Assembly (NCBI GenBank): GCA_037903475.1
Contig: JBAJFG010000479.1
Span: 496,001 to 560,000, forward strand
DNA: 64,000 nucleotides
Direction: 5' to 3'
Source of the DNA: Ancylostoma caninum
Taxonomy: Eukaryota > Nematoda > Chromadorea > Rhabditida > Ancylostomatidae
Positions within the stretch are counted from its first letter, which is position 1. Each line of letters starts with the position of its first letter. Positions 22,557-34,839 of the stretch are shown one piece after another. Under the pieces are notes generated by a model. That model ran no database searches. It saw only the letters and a program-made list of their open reading frames with translations, and had not been told where the DNA came from. A program made the translations under genes and the position numbers.

Positions 22557-22997
22557 TGTAAACTGGTCAAGAAATAGCCCATAACTCATTTCCAACACCG
22601 GGACAGAGCATGCGCGCGGTTGCGGCGCGCTTCCGTGGGAAGACTACCGTGTGCAAATCTCTGGCCAAATTTCTATGGTCGAATGGGGTGTCAGCGGCCA
22701 GCCAGTCGTAGTCGTTAATAGCCTTTCCGTCATCAGGCCTCTTATCTATTAGGTGGTTAAGTATGAGAAGCTCAATTTCAAATGGAAATGCTCAGAAAAT
22801 ATAAGCTATAATCCATCCAAGTATTTCGGCGCCCTTGGTACAGCCTTGTAATCTTTCTGGTACATAGCTCGCTTGCGGAGTGTTGTAGAGCGTTTTTAAC
22901 ATTATTTATTCAAGTATACTTCTGTCCCTGAGTCTCATTCGTATTCAGTTCTTATTTGGGTTTATTAAGGCTCTTAGCAGATGCGTTTATTTCCGGC

Positions 22998-23026
22998 AAG
23001 CTTTTGGCGATTAACGCCTTCGTCAG
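22998..23026 (-). ncRNA. Second hammerhead-like motif
   Basis: Minus strand: CTGACGA, stem II GGCG/CGCC with loop TTAAT, then AAAAGCTT. Same architecture and same G12-to-A loss as at 22458, with GCC after the site pairing to GGT before CTGA. It lies about 28 bp from the left end of a Tc1/mariner-type insertion, which may have cut off its parent element. Confidence 0.4.
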
Positions 23027-23053
23027 ACCTTAACACCAAGAAATATGTATTAT

Positions 23054-24336
23054 TAGGTGCGTGCAAAAGCTCCGGGGCAGTTCCACCTTATTTTTCAAAG
23101 CGCCATAACTTGACTCAAAGTCAGCAATTTGGTTCAAAACAAAAAGCATTGGCATCTGCATAATGTTGCCAATGTGGCACAGAGGAGATTTTTCCGGGAG
23201 CTAAAAATTTGACAGGTCCTCACCTGTGATAATGGCGCACGTCGTTTTCCAGTAGGGTCTGTTCATTAAAAGTTTTACAGCGGAGGTAAAGCCATGGAAG
23301 GTTGAAATGGGGGTACACTGTTAGAGGCAGGTCCAGGGAGTAATATAGGTTAGGCTAGAATTTCGGAGCACGAATGGCCAATTTTTTATACGGTTGACAC
23401 TGCAACATGCTGGTGTGCGCTATCCCACAGCCGGAACAGACCACATATTTCAGCCTGTGTCGGCCCTATGCTTAAGAGTTTTCTCGTGAATACTTTATGG
23501 AAAAGAAACTACTATAGAGCGATTATTGTGCATTCATTAGAAAATAAATTCATTGCAGATAAGTCACTTTGCTGACCATGAAAGGTCAAAATTTTTTTAA
23601 AAAGAAGGTAGTGATGGTTCGGCCATTCTTTAGGTGGGTGGCAGGAGCCCGGACTTTGGGATGACCTCCTCCTGTTGTCGTACATGACCCATTCTCTATC
23701 AGCAATAACTATTCCCCTGTGAAACTAATTGTTAGGAAATCTGGAGGTCGAATATCTGCAGACTTGCCAATGGACGTTAGCTTAGCTCAAGCTCTTAGCT
23801 CAACTCACGCAAAATCCATCTACTCACCTTCTCCTTCTTACCGATTTTCTTCAAGTGACGAGGCATTGTTGACTAAATACCCCGTAATGTCTTGCGCACT
23901 TTGCACAATGTCTTGTTCAACCTGCTCTTTCTTGGCGCCTTTGCGATGACCAAATCTCTGACCAACTTGTGAAGCATTTTCCAGGCTCTCATCTCCGCTC
24001 AGAATTCCTAGGAACCCTCAAGCACCAGGTGTTTTAGAGAACATACTCTCCACAAACGCATTATTGATGCTATGGGTCGCTTCTCTTGTTAGTCTTCTAG
24101 ATTTGATTTTATAAAGCGAAATTCCCCAAATTATTGCACAGCTCATAGCATTGGTTTTACACCCATAACAGAGCAACGCTGTAACCTAGACCCGAGCCAA
24201 AAGTAGCATAGGTAGCAGATTTTTCAGGCTACCAGCATACATGAAAAAGGCTGCAAGATATCGTAAACGAAGGGAGCAAAAAGATGTTGAACGGTAAAAT
24301 ACCACCAACTGCCCCGGAACTTTTGCACGCACCTAA
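23054..24336. mobile_element. Tc1/mariner-type transposon with GGTGCGTGCAAAAG ends, decayed (copy 1)
   Basis: TAGGTGCGTGCAAAAGCTCC at 23054 and its inverse ending in GCACGCACCTA at 24335 are flanked by TA, the Tc1/mariner target. The unit is 1.28 kb. Minus-strand translations show broken stretches such as KMLHKLVRDLV and FLTISFTGE without a continuous frame, so it is a dead copy. A second, inverted copy lies at 24575-26187. Confidence 0.75.
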
Positions 24337-24574
24337 TACAAGGTCATCAATTGCTTTACAATATTCAGATAAGCAAATTTACCGTGTGGCAAGACGACAA
24401 TTGTGACTCTGACAACCGTCACAGAGATGCTAATCTATACAACATGATCTTATTGACAAGAGACGGTACTTATGACAAAGAAGGACCTCACCCCCTGGTT
24501 GTTGGTGACAGAATGAGGAGAGGAGGGTTGGATCAGAGAGCGGAAAGAATGTCAAGGGTTCGGATTACGTAATC

Positions 24575-26187
24575 AGACGCAATGGAGCAGTTGGTGATAT
24601 TTCATCGTCTAACGTCGTTTTGCTCCTTGCGATTGCGATATCCTGCAAAGGTTTCCACGGATATTGGGTGTCCTGGAACATTCGCAACAAACACCAGTTT
24701 TGGCTGGGATCCACGTCATAGCGTTATCATGTTTTTGGTTTAAAATCAATGCTATGTGCTGTAAGCTAATTCGCGAAATTTTGCTTTATGAATGCAAATC
24801 CGGATGATCAACGAAAGAAAGGACCCATAGCATTAGTGAGGAGTCTGTGGAGGGTACCTTCTCTAAAATATCTGGGGCGTGGGTCCTCAATCATTCTAAG
24901 CGGAGCTGAAAGCTAGGAAAGTGCTGCACAAACTGGTCAGAAACTTGAACTCCACAAAGGCATCCTGAAGAAGGACATTGAATCCGACCCACTGCAAAGT
25001 GGGACGGGCGTTAAGGGGAAATTAGCCAACCATCTCTCGTCATTTGAAGGAATTCACGAAGAAGGTGGAGGTAAGTGGATGGATTTCGCGTGAGTGGAGC
25101 GAAGAACACCAAAGTCTACACTGGCGGGTCTACAGGTATTCGACCTACTGGTGTTCTAAAACTCTTTTCTAGGAAGAATTGTTATTGCTGATGGAAAGTT
25201 AGTCATGTACGACAATAGGAAGAGGTCATCCTGGGATTTAGGTCCCAGCTACCCACTTAAAGGCAGCACTCACGGAAATTTTTGGATTGAAGATTTCGCG
25301 GTATATCGGGGTTTTTAGGGACGATGAACCCATCGACAACGATGAAGTAGCGTGAAACACGCGGAAAACACAGAGAATGACGGCGCTAATTCATGTGTGT
25401 CCACAGCGCGGACGAGTGTTCCGTGATGGGTCCCACCACGGAACGCTGCAAATGATACGAATTTCACAAATACGCCCCCGGTGAACCACATGCGCGCACC
25501 CTGTCAACGGCGTTAGGTGGCGCGACTGAACCCTAATGTCCATAGCAGCAGATGTGTCCACGGCGGTATCTTCGCAGGTAGGCGGCCATTCAAGGTGTTC
25601 AACTTATTGTTGCGATTGTCCAGCGGCCGGCTATATGGTAAGCGACTCATTTCAGAAGTGAAAATTTCCGTGAGTGCTGCCTTTAAATAATAGGTAAATC
25701 GTAGCCACACTCTTGAGGAACGTGTATGACTTGTATGGTCAACAACTCAAGAAATTCGCAACCAGTGTTTTCCAAACGGATACACAGCAATTGCCCAGTA
25801 TTTTGCTCTTTTGTCTAAAGTAACCATGGGAGAATTCTTGAATGTAAGACCAATACGGGCGAACTTACGCCATTAGCTGCAGCAGTGGGGCAACTCATAT
25901 TGGCATTTTACAGTGTGAGCCGTGTAAAAAATTGGCCATTCGAACCTCGAATTTCTAGCTCAGCCCTTGTACTCGCTGTACGTGTTTCCAACAAAATATC
26001 CCATTTCAAGTTTCTATAGCTTTACATCCACTGCAAACCTTTTGATGAAGAGACCCAACTCAGAAACGACGCCTGCCGTTCTATCAAGTGTAAAGCTGTC
26101 ATATCTTGAGCTTGATTGTGAGCAGAGTTATGGCGTTTTAAAGATTTAGGTGCAACTGCCCCGGAACTTTTGCACGCATCTAATATA
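24575..26187. mobile_element. Tc1/mariner-type transposon (copy 2, inverted, split by a MITE)
   Basis: Block by block inverse of copy 1: GAGCAGTTGGTGATATTT (24582), AAAGGACCCATAGCATTAGT (24816), CTGATGGAAAGTTAGTCATG (25188), then after the MITE TAGATGCGTGCAAAAGTTCC as the inverse of 26160-26187. The left terminus is truncated. The 422-bp TTAA MITE at 25261-25682 interrupts it. 24337-24574 between the two copies holds no recognised feature. Confidence 0.72.
25261..25682. mobile_element. 422-bp TTAA MITE, element B copy 2, nested
   Basis: TTAA at 25257-25260 and 25683-25686. Same length as copy 1 (6246-6667), differing by a handful of substitutions. It sits inside copy 2 of the Tc1/mariner-type transposon, dating its insertion after that element. 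Confidence 0.92.
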
Positions 26188-26189
26188 TG

Positions 26190-27806
26190 TAGAACAATAA
26201 TTGAACGAACTTTCGAGAAGTAGAATGGACAATACAACTGAATCCTGTCTTGATCCCATCCTTGCCACTGTTTTCTAAGTTAAAGAATAGATTTAGATTC
26301 CGACCTGCATGCAGGAACTGGGGTAGAAGAGGTGAAGGTGGATTTTCCTCCTTGCATGACGGCGATGAAGTAATATGATTGTTTGAGCGGTGGACTGTGC
26401 CGAACGAAAAGTAACAATTCTATAGAACTCTCAGTATTAGGGAGAATTAGTGTTGCAAACAGCCCATTTATCTTTTTCCTGGCAAGAAGTGATCCAAACT
26501 TCGGAAGGAGTGGTCGTGAAGCGATGTAGAAAATTGCCCCTTCACACATGATACGGCGAGCGGCTTCATGGACTTCTCTGTGGCTGTATCCGTCTTACTA
26601 TAATAGAAATTTGAAATCTGGAATCGTTAATGTCCCTTTAGAAATGTCAACAGCTATGCATTAAAAATGCTTTCAAATTCTGATCTTTTCTGGGAACAAA
26701 TCGCTCATCCGCTGGTAATAATTTTGTCACAATATTCAATTAATTTTCCAATCAATTCAGTTTTGGTGGGAAACTTCCTGCCGGAGAGGAGAAAAAGGCA
26801 TGCTGTGAAGGTCGATCAGCGAAGACGAACTTCTTCTGCATTAGTGCCGTTCAACCTTTCTGCAAAAATAGCTCTCATAATCAATGTAGCAGTAGTTTCG
26901 CCAAACGGGCTTTTTATGCCAACTTCACGGAAATGTTGTAATTCAAAGTCTCTCAGGCCTCCGCAGCATCTTTTTTGGAGTTTCCCGAACTACGCAGCAG
27001 GTAACGAGGAAGCAGTATTAGTTCGCTTTGAAAATGACAGTGAGACGCGCTTTGGTTGCTGCCGCCCTGCTTAGCGGCGTCCCAGAAACGCATACTGCAA
27101 ACTTGCTACTGAAATAGAACTGTATTCAAGTTCAGCGAATGGGAAGAATTTGAGAGGTGCCATCTAGGACGCCAAGTGCTAGAAAATGCCTAGAATCTTC
27201 AAAGAGGTGAGGCTTACGAGAATGGTTGGCCGGAATGCTGCTGGAAACTAACGACGGAGGAATGTTCTGAACTGAAATTAGGAAGTGAGGTGCCACTGTC
27301 ACTGCTTTCTCGACTTTTCCTAGCAATCTTTTTTGTTGAGATGTTTCAAAGATTTTTTCCTCAGTTCCTGGATAAGTTACTAACCCTGTCTTCCTGCACT
27401 TTGCGCACTTTTATCGACAAATGCAGACATGGATATTTGCTTTGGTTTGGTCATAACAACTTCTTCATCTACCATTCGATAAATCAATGGCTTCACATCA
27501 ACGATATCATAAAGACAAAGTCCATGGAACTTGTAATCATTGAATTGACATTGGTACAAGCAACATCTCCCAATGAGTGGGCGGCTATTAGGTCATTTCA
27601 AACGCTAGACAACTTGTTTTCCACAATTTCGAGCACTACTAGTAAACTTCTCAAGCTTGCCAATATCGTCTCCCGCGAAGCCAACTGTCGGTTGCGCAAA
27701 AGCGGGAGACGGAAGGATGAAAAGTTCTACGAGCATAGCAGCACCTACGGAGTATAAGCCCACAGATGAATGGCAACTACTTCCATGAACAGTGTCTTTG
27801 TCCCCC
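26190..27806. other. Unassigned stretch with broken open frames
   Basis: Open frames of 90-155 codons occur (minus 26280-26549; plus 26667-27074 and 27290-27757) but neither strand gives a chain of exons I can defend or a family I recognise. Candidates are a decayed mobile element or an unknown host gene. Confidence 0.35.
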
Positions 27807-27824
27807 GTATTTCTTGTTGTATAG

Positions 27825-28394
27825 ATGATGAGCATCGAGGACGTAGTGAAGAAGACGAAGAACACCAGGCTCCGTGCCCACCTCTTCAACATAACCGTTC
27901 TCCCTGCTTTGACCTACGCCTCAGAAACCTGGGCGTTGCGCAAGCAGGATGAGAATGCGGTTAGCGTCGTCGAACGCTCCATCGAGAGGGTGATGCTAGG
28001 AATAACCCGCCTCACGCAAGTGAGGGCTGGAATACGGAGCTCACCCTCCGTCAACAATCGAAGATCAGGGACGCTGCCGCTTACGCCAAGTTGAGTAAGG
28101 TTAGGTGGGCCGGGCACGTGATGCGTTTTAACGACAACCGTTGGACAAGAGCCGTCAGCGACTGGACTCCACGGGACGTTAAGCGCACGACAGGAAGACC
28201 ACCGACCCGATGGTCAGACTTCTTCACGAAGTCCTTCAAGGATAGATACGATGCTCTCCGTGTCCCTCGAAGGGACAGAATCCACTGGACAACTCTGGCT
28301 CGCGAGAGGGACAAATGGAAGGATTGCTGGCGCCCGCTCGGTATACCCGAAGATCAACGGGAGTCAAGGTGATCAAGGTGATAGATGATGATCT
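27825..28394 (+). mobile_element. 5'-truncated RTE-type retrotransposon tail with target-site duplication
   Basis: Plus-strand coding of the C-terminal region of an RTE-type polyprotein: SIEDVVKKTKNTRLRAHLF, VLPALTYASETWALRKQDEN, IERVMLGITRLTQVRAG, then after one frameshift near 28038 ELTLRQQSKIRDAAAYAK, KVRWAGHVMRFNDNRWTRAV, TTGRPPTRWSDFFTKSFKDR and a stop at 28370 after EDQRESR. The 3' end is a GGTGATCAAGGTGAT-type short tail. GTATTTCTTGTTGTATAG (27807-27824) and GTATTTCTTGTCGTATAG (28395-28412) flank it as an 18-bp duplication with one mismatch. This is a different RTE lineage from the 8-12 kb copies. Confidence 0.93.
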
Positions 28395-28856
28395 GTATTT
28401 CTTGTCGTATAGTCCATGGAACTGTTTTAAGTTCCTGTGAATAACGACGCAGTAGCCAGAGACACAGTTCCTTTGCGTTTTTATAGTTACTGGAGGTTTG
28501 TTAAAACTGTTGTCTATATGTCTTTGGCCTTGTGGCATTCGCAAATAAATAAATCTAGTGAAATCTGTCATGCTCGGGATGCCATGAGTGTATTTGCGTA
28601 TACATAGAATTCCCCAGATCCCATTCATTACAATGTTCACGAGTTTTCTTGCACGCCTTAACTGATCACCACATTTTTACGCTGCTTTCAGTGTGCAAAT
28701 TTGTGCATTGTTTGCACTATAGGCTTATTAATCTGGGAAATAAATCTCCACACATTACACGAAGAGTTTTTTCGTTGTCCGACTGCACTTTGTCTGGCTC
28801 TTACAAGAGTCGGTAGGTCGCGCTTATGTCACGTGTGGCCTGCTCTGAACCTTCGT

Positions 28857-28931
28857 ACCACGGTGGGCCCACCGTTATCCCATGGTTGACATGCCGAATA
28901 TCAACCATGGGATAATGGTGGGCCATCGTGG
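28857..28931. repeat. Strong hairpin, about 31-bp stem
   Basis: CCACGGTGGGCCCACCGTTA with TCCCATGGTTGA pairs with TCAACCATGGGATAATGGTG and GGCCATCGTGG around a loop of about 10 nt. Further smaller inverted blocks follow to 29230 (for example CCGAGAATTC/ATTCTCGG near 29013-29040). Function unknown; probably a small fold-back MITE. Confidence 0.8.
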
Positions 28932-29388
28932 GCTATTGGTCGGCCAACCGGGGAGCTTGCGTGAGCAAGTAGCAAGGCTTCCGCGGCGAAACCTGGGGAT
29001 TTTCATGGTGAAACCGAGAATTCCCAGGCTCATTCTCGGTGGATTTAGGAACAAATCGGGGCAGTTCTAAGGCAGAGCGGGTACTTCGGGGCAAATCGTG
29101 GAAGGGGCTCCGTGGAACCGACTGTCCCATGCAGATGAGGCCTTCCATGGCCCCATTTGCATGGGGTTTCCGCCGTGGCATCCGTGGTTCTGCGATCTAC
29201 TGGATGGGGAGAACCTACTACCCAGTAGTCGGTGTAATATCCATGTTTAACCGTGATCTTCTCCTTCACTCTTGTCTTAGAAAACGGGTGTCCCATCGCA
29301 GTGCTACGTACTTTGAGAAGGTTTATATTTCAAATTAACGTGAGGAAAATCCACTGTGGACGAAAAATTGCTTAGTTTCCGTGATTAA

Positions 29389-30136
29389 AGGCAGCACCCA
29401 CGGAAATTTTCATATCTGAGATTTTGATCGTTTTTGAACCTTAACAGTGGTTCTAACAATTTGGCAAAGAAAGTAGAGCGCAAAACTCAACCGTTCCTGA
29501 GATATAATTAGTAAAATGTCCAAGATCCTGGATCAGTAGGATCAGCGCGGGGTCGTTCGATCGAGTTGTGGCGGCAAAGGATAGTTGCGGCCAGCTGATT
29601 TGGTGGTTAGCCATTTCTTTCTTTGTTATTGTAAAGCTATTTCTTGGTCCTTAACTATCCTTTCTTGCATTAGTACGCACCATAATTTTTTTACTTGTTA
29701 CTTCACAAGAAATGCGCTGATTTAGTCACTTGTACGGTTGATCTTCGCCAGTGACGCGTTTTCGAATTTTTTCATTGCTCAGAGTTTGTTTTGGAATTCG
29801 TTGGTGTTTCTGCCATATCTTGACTGGTCAGGCTATCTTTTCCAATGTTTGGTTTCTTCCATAAGCTTCAATAACCTCGCAAAACATGGCCAAAAACCTC
29901 TTTGCCCGCAAAACAGCTGACAAAAAAGGTAGCGGTGTTGACTTTTTTGGATCGGTCCACAGCGAACTGATCGCACAGCTCGGCCCAACCTGCTCGAAAC
30001 CGATGAACTGAGGAGTTCTAGAAAACAGGGATTTCGAAGGTTTCGACTGTTTTCAGCATTATAACAGTGTTAAGAGCACCCGATTACCCCGAATTGTACC
30101 GAAATCTCGAGGTCGAAATTTCCGTGGGTGCTGCCT
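29389..30136. mobile_element. TTAA-flanked element E
   Basis: TTAA at 29385-29388 and 30137-30140, ends AGGCAGCACCCACGGAAATT and inverse, 748 bp, no coding capacity. Only the terminal 20-30 bp match elements A, B and D, so the superfamily is defined by ends, not by interior. 30141-30815 to the right has no recognised feature. Confidence 0.85.
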
Positions 30137-30815
30137 TTAAAAGGACCGTCCTGACAGCATTCTTATGACACGTAAGCGGTGACCCAAACTGACATGATCC
30201 AGAAAATTTACATGGTGATTGAAGTGCTGATCTTGGTGTAAAACTTCAAATATTATTCATGGTACTGAACAGTTTTGTATGACGGGTTATATCAGTGCCT
30301 GAGTGCTTACATGCTTTCTGTGTACGTCCCTATACTGATTCCGAGCGCAGTTACGCACGCGGTGATTAAAGGGTCTTTTACAGTTTTGCTGCACGGAAAG
30401 TCGTGCATGGATGAGTTTGAAAGCAGAGTCTCAGCCCACCTTCGTGTTTGAATTGTTAGGAGGTTCCGCGCTGTCTCGGCACGGTGATACTAATGGTTGA
30501 ATGGTAGAACTTTGCAAAAATGCCGTTAAACTCGTTTCTTGGCAAGCTAAAAGTACAAGATTGGTCAGAGGAATTGATAACGGACGCTTTAGGTCACGTT
30601 GTACAATAGAGCGGATCGATAGAAGAGCGTAAGGCCTGTTGAAGAAGAGACGTTCGAAGGTTCACCCCTTACTCCGAGAATTTCAACGGGGCTCGGCGAG
30701 AAAATGCCCCAAAAAAGGGTCCCAAGCCTTTCTATCACCTTTAGACTTTTCATTGTTCTCAGCAGCGCAGGTGAATTCTGCTTACACAAGCGTGTCAAGA
30801 ACGATTTTTGAGGTA

Positions 30816-31202
30816 AGACACTATACATTGGACCGAATAAAAATTTTGCTACTTCATTTACCAAATCAGGAAACAATTTAAACGTCCAGGTGTTCGAGAT
30901 TGAGAAAGCTCTGAAGCCCTTCTTCTCTTCCATACCTTACTGTATTGGCCTCCAATCTCGGAACATTCGAATTTTCCGCTTATTCGAAGTATCCGAAATT
31001 CGAAGTCAAAAATATTCGATTTCGAATAAATGGAAAATTCGAATGTTCCACCATTAGAGACCAGTTTAGTGCTGTATGAGGGGGAGAAGAGCTTTAGGGC
31101 TTTCTCGTTCTCGAATATCTGGACATATAAATAGTTTCCCGAAGTAGTACGTGAAGTAGCAAAATTGTTCGATTTTTATTCGGTTCAATGTGTATAAGAC
31201 AC
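30816..31202. repeat. Nested palindrome with TTCGAA-rich centre
   Basis: Outer arms: AAGACACTATACATTGGACC (30815) against the inverse ending at 31202, and TTTTGCTACTTCA against TGAAGTAGCAAAATT. The centre, 30958-31050, is a second palindrome with ATTCGAATTTTCC and GGAAAATTCGAATG. Non-coding; the minus-strand ORF over part of it is likely chance. Confidence 0.75.
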
Positions 31203-34200
31203 TTCCTTCTAGCGCCATAGAGAGTGGCTGCTCTAACTTGAAGGCAGTCTTGTCGGGTCTTTCGCAGGAACTGTTCGAGCTGTTAGAAGAAGGTAGAAAA
31301 GACGCGAAACCGCTTGGAACCGTGTTTTTCTGTGGTCTTTTCTACAATGACAGGCGGAGCTCTCGCCCTCTGCACGAGGTCCGATACTTTATCCGGACTG
31401 AGATGCATAAGGCGTTCGGGAAGGAGTGAGCATCGGTTCAATTGCGGCCAGAGTTCAAAGGCTACGTGCAAACTGCTAAAAACCGCTCTCACGTAGGCTT
31501 TCAACTGAGAATATGAACTGTTGGAATGGATCCGCTCGCGTGCGTATTGCAACGCGATGATCACTCCGGGGTGAATCGTCTGTATCTGCTACGCGGTTTC
31601 TGACACGGCACCACTGTACTTCCAGCACTGATTACTGGCACAAACCACAATTAGTTAGTTTCCGAGAACGATTTTTAGAGCATTCCAGAACATTACACAG
31701 ATGCGTAGCGTGATCCAGAATTATTTAGTATCAAAGACAAAGTTCATAAGGTTTATGTTCATTGCGCCACAATATACGAAAAGCAACGCTACATCTGGTA
31801 AGATTCACCATCAGCTACTGCACAGACACGCTTAGTTTGGTCATTTACCGCTCCAGGCATTTGCTAGGGTCGAACTCCTCTCTCACTTTCTGAAGTGCTC
31901 TTCCAGTGGTCGCAATTTTCAAGAAGGTTCTGAACAAGCACATGTCCAAGAGGCAAAACACAATTTTCACTTCTTTTTATGATAAACTGTAGCTTTTCCT
32001 TACAAAGCTTCATTTATATCACAGTTTTGTATTTTTTCGTTATTTATCGTGAACCTCCGACACATAGCAGTTCATGTGATCAAGCACTAGGCCAATGAGT
32101 TGCCACTCGATGAAACCAGTAGGTCCTGCTTATTCGTGCTTCATTTATTTATTGCGAACATAAACATGCTTCATTAATAAGCGGTGAACGGTGCGAAAAA
32201 CAGACCCTGTAGAAAACAGGCTTAGGAAAGAAATAGTGACTGATAACTGGAGTTGAACAGATAGAGGTTAGGAAGGTGACACAGAAAAGTATGTACTAAT
32301 AGAAAGTAACCCCGCAAATAAAAAAACGTGACTCGTGCGGTGGAACACTATGTTGTTGAACCTACCTAAAATGCTCCAACGAAATGAGTTGGCTGTGTGA
32401 CAAGAGGTACGTTGCTGGGCTGTGATTGGTCGATTTATGTGTGTGTCGCAGCTGCAGCCTTTGGAGGTACGAGCAGTAGTGCGGGGAAATGAACAAGCTT
32501 TCTAAACTTGAGCGGGACAGATGAGTGCTATCGAACATACAGGCTTTGAGGAGGTGGTTACCGATGCCCTCTAGTGCTGCGAATTTGAAGAATTCCCCCG
32601 GAATTAAGAAGATTACGGGTGCGGCGCGGTCGCGTTGCGGCGCACGTCTTGACCGCCTCCCAGTTGACTTCAGTGCTGATTGACTTCTTTTGAAGAAATA
32701 ACGCGTGCAGTTATCGTGTTTCCGGTTCATGCTGCATGTGATTATCAGGATTCGTCGCTTAGAATACGTCAAGAACTTGTTGAGATGTTGGCTTTGAAAT
32801 AAGCTTCTTTTTCTTCGTTTTTGTAGTAGCATCCTGCATTACCATAAAATGAGGTGTCACTAGGAGTGAGGCTGTGTTCCGAGCGACATTCTGTTTATTT
32901 CATCCACTGTGCTGGACCAAACGCTGCACTAAGGATTCGCACTACTTCCCACTGTCCGACATTATATCTCGCTAATAGACGTTAGTACGCTGGTTAGCCA
33001 CACGGAGTCCCACTTGCCGTTTTTGTCGACGACATTATGTCGTCGAGAAGTGGTTCTTGAGCCGAAACGAGCGCCGCGGCCGTTCTGTCGCTCACAGTGA
33101 AGATCCCTCTATGTTGCTGAAACGTACTTAGCCGTTAAAACCTGTTCAGCGCAAAAGAACGTCTTCGTTTCTAGAGCTACTTTACTTCGAAGAAAAATTT
33201 TGTTTGCAAGGCGCAGTGGTGTTTTATGGGAGTTCTCCGCTTATGGAAGTATCCAGCCCAAAAGCAGTTGTCGCTAGATTATTATCAGTTTGTGCACGAA
33301 GAGGTTCCGGTGACAAATGCGTATGAACACACCCTTACGAAGCTGCTAGTACACAGTGTCATTGTCTCTTAGTTGCACGCATCATTTGTAATGAGTTGTG
33401 GCTTTACTGAACCAAGAAGCTGCTCTTCCGGATGGGGTAGAGGAAGGTCGAAATGATCAATCGGATCGCTTCCCGGATCATGTGCGAAATCCTGTGGAAT
33501 AGAGTGAACATCAAAATTATGTATCTACCACAAGTCGATCATTAATTTTGCTCATATTGGCTCCTACAAAAAAAAACTTGCTCCACAGAATTTCCGTCGT
33601 GCGCGAAATTTATACTCTTGTTTCCCAATTTATTTCACGGTTTCGACTATAGTTCTCGCAGATGATTTTTTTGCATCAAATAATTCTGATACGCACTATA
33701 TGTACATTCCATATTCCTTGTAATTATATTCAAATCGCTTTCTTTGACGTGAGACGTCTTCCCAACAAAGATTACGTCCTGGATATGTAAGTAGGCTCGA
33801 AGAACATACATACTAGTGCCGCACGCAGAAGTTGCTAGCCAGGGAGAAGCAGGGAAAAATGGGAACTCCGCCACTCCGTGGATCCTGTAGGAATAATAAC
33901 TGTGCTAGTGTGGGATAATAATAATTCAATATTGAATTATTAATTTCAATATTAAATAATTATTAACGAATTTTTAGAAATAATGATAAAAATAAACAAT
34001 GGAAAGTAAGCCTACAATATCTTTATCTATTTTATAAAGGAATTCCAAAAATTCTGCGACAAGTGCCGTTAGCTGCTGGAGGAAACATACATATTTTGAT
34101 GTCTAACGACAAGAATGGTGTGGGATGCTCAACGACCTTGTGGGACCGTTCCACCAGGGTTGGGATTCATGACACGTTAACTACCAAACCAACGATGGTT

Positions 34201-34839
34201 AGAGTGATTGGTTATCTCATAGACTGCATAATGTTAAGAGACGCAGAACGTGAAAGTTAGTTCGCTAACGTGGTTTCGCCTGGTTATGCGTTCATGACTG
34301 GCCCAGAATTTTCTTACTCCGTGAACAGCTTCAATAAACCATTTTGTAGTCAAAGGTTTACCGTTGGCAGCGTTCATCAAACACGATATAAAACGGACTG
34401 GTCAAAGGAGGTGACCCAGCACTTTGTGAAATTTCGATCGATGTACAAATGTACATAGAATGTAAATTTAGCTGTATCAATCAATTTGTGTGCCCTCTTG
34501 GGAAAAGGGCCCTACTTGGCCATTGAAAGACGAATCCCGGAAGTCGGAGCCGTGCAGGTGACCCGTGCAGGGGCTCCGTCTTTGACCTTGAGTTTTTGCG
34601 GCTCTGCAGAGTTAGCCCGACAACGCGGTGCGTTCGCGGTGCATCCGGCGTCCAAGGACGACTGGTACGTGAGCAGACGGCATGACGGTGGGAGGGCCGC
34701 GTGCGGTGCGATTGTCCCTCACCTGGCGGTGTGAAACCAGCCCGTGTGGCCATTATTTTCGCAAGAAACGAGCCGATTTTCTGTCGCCTCCCGCCCCCGA
34801 CGTGCCGCCCCGCCCCGCGCTCGCCATTCGCGCCGCGCG
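31203..34839. other. Gene-free stretch before the Dispatched-like gene
   Basis: 31400-31590 shares blocks (TTTCAACTGAGAATATGAA, GGAATGGATCCGCTCGCG, ACTCCGGGGTGAAT) with the GC-rich repeats at 16.8-17.3 and 20.5-20.7 kb. 33910-33975 is an AT-rich inverted run around AATTCAATATTGAATT. From about 34480 the GC content climbs towards the first coding exon. No promoter element or trans-splice acceptor could be placed with confidence. Confidence 0.45.

Noticed and set aside
33900..33980. AT-rich inverted run as a replication origin or matrix site
   Set aside because: AT richness alone is no evidence; it is a simple low-complexity palindrome.
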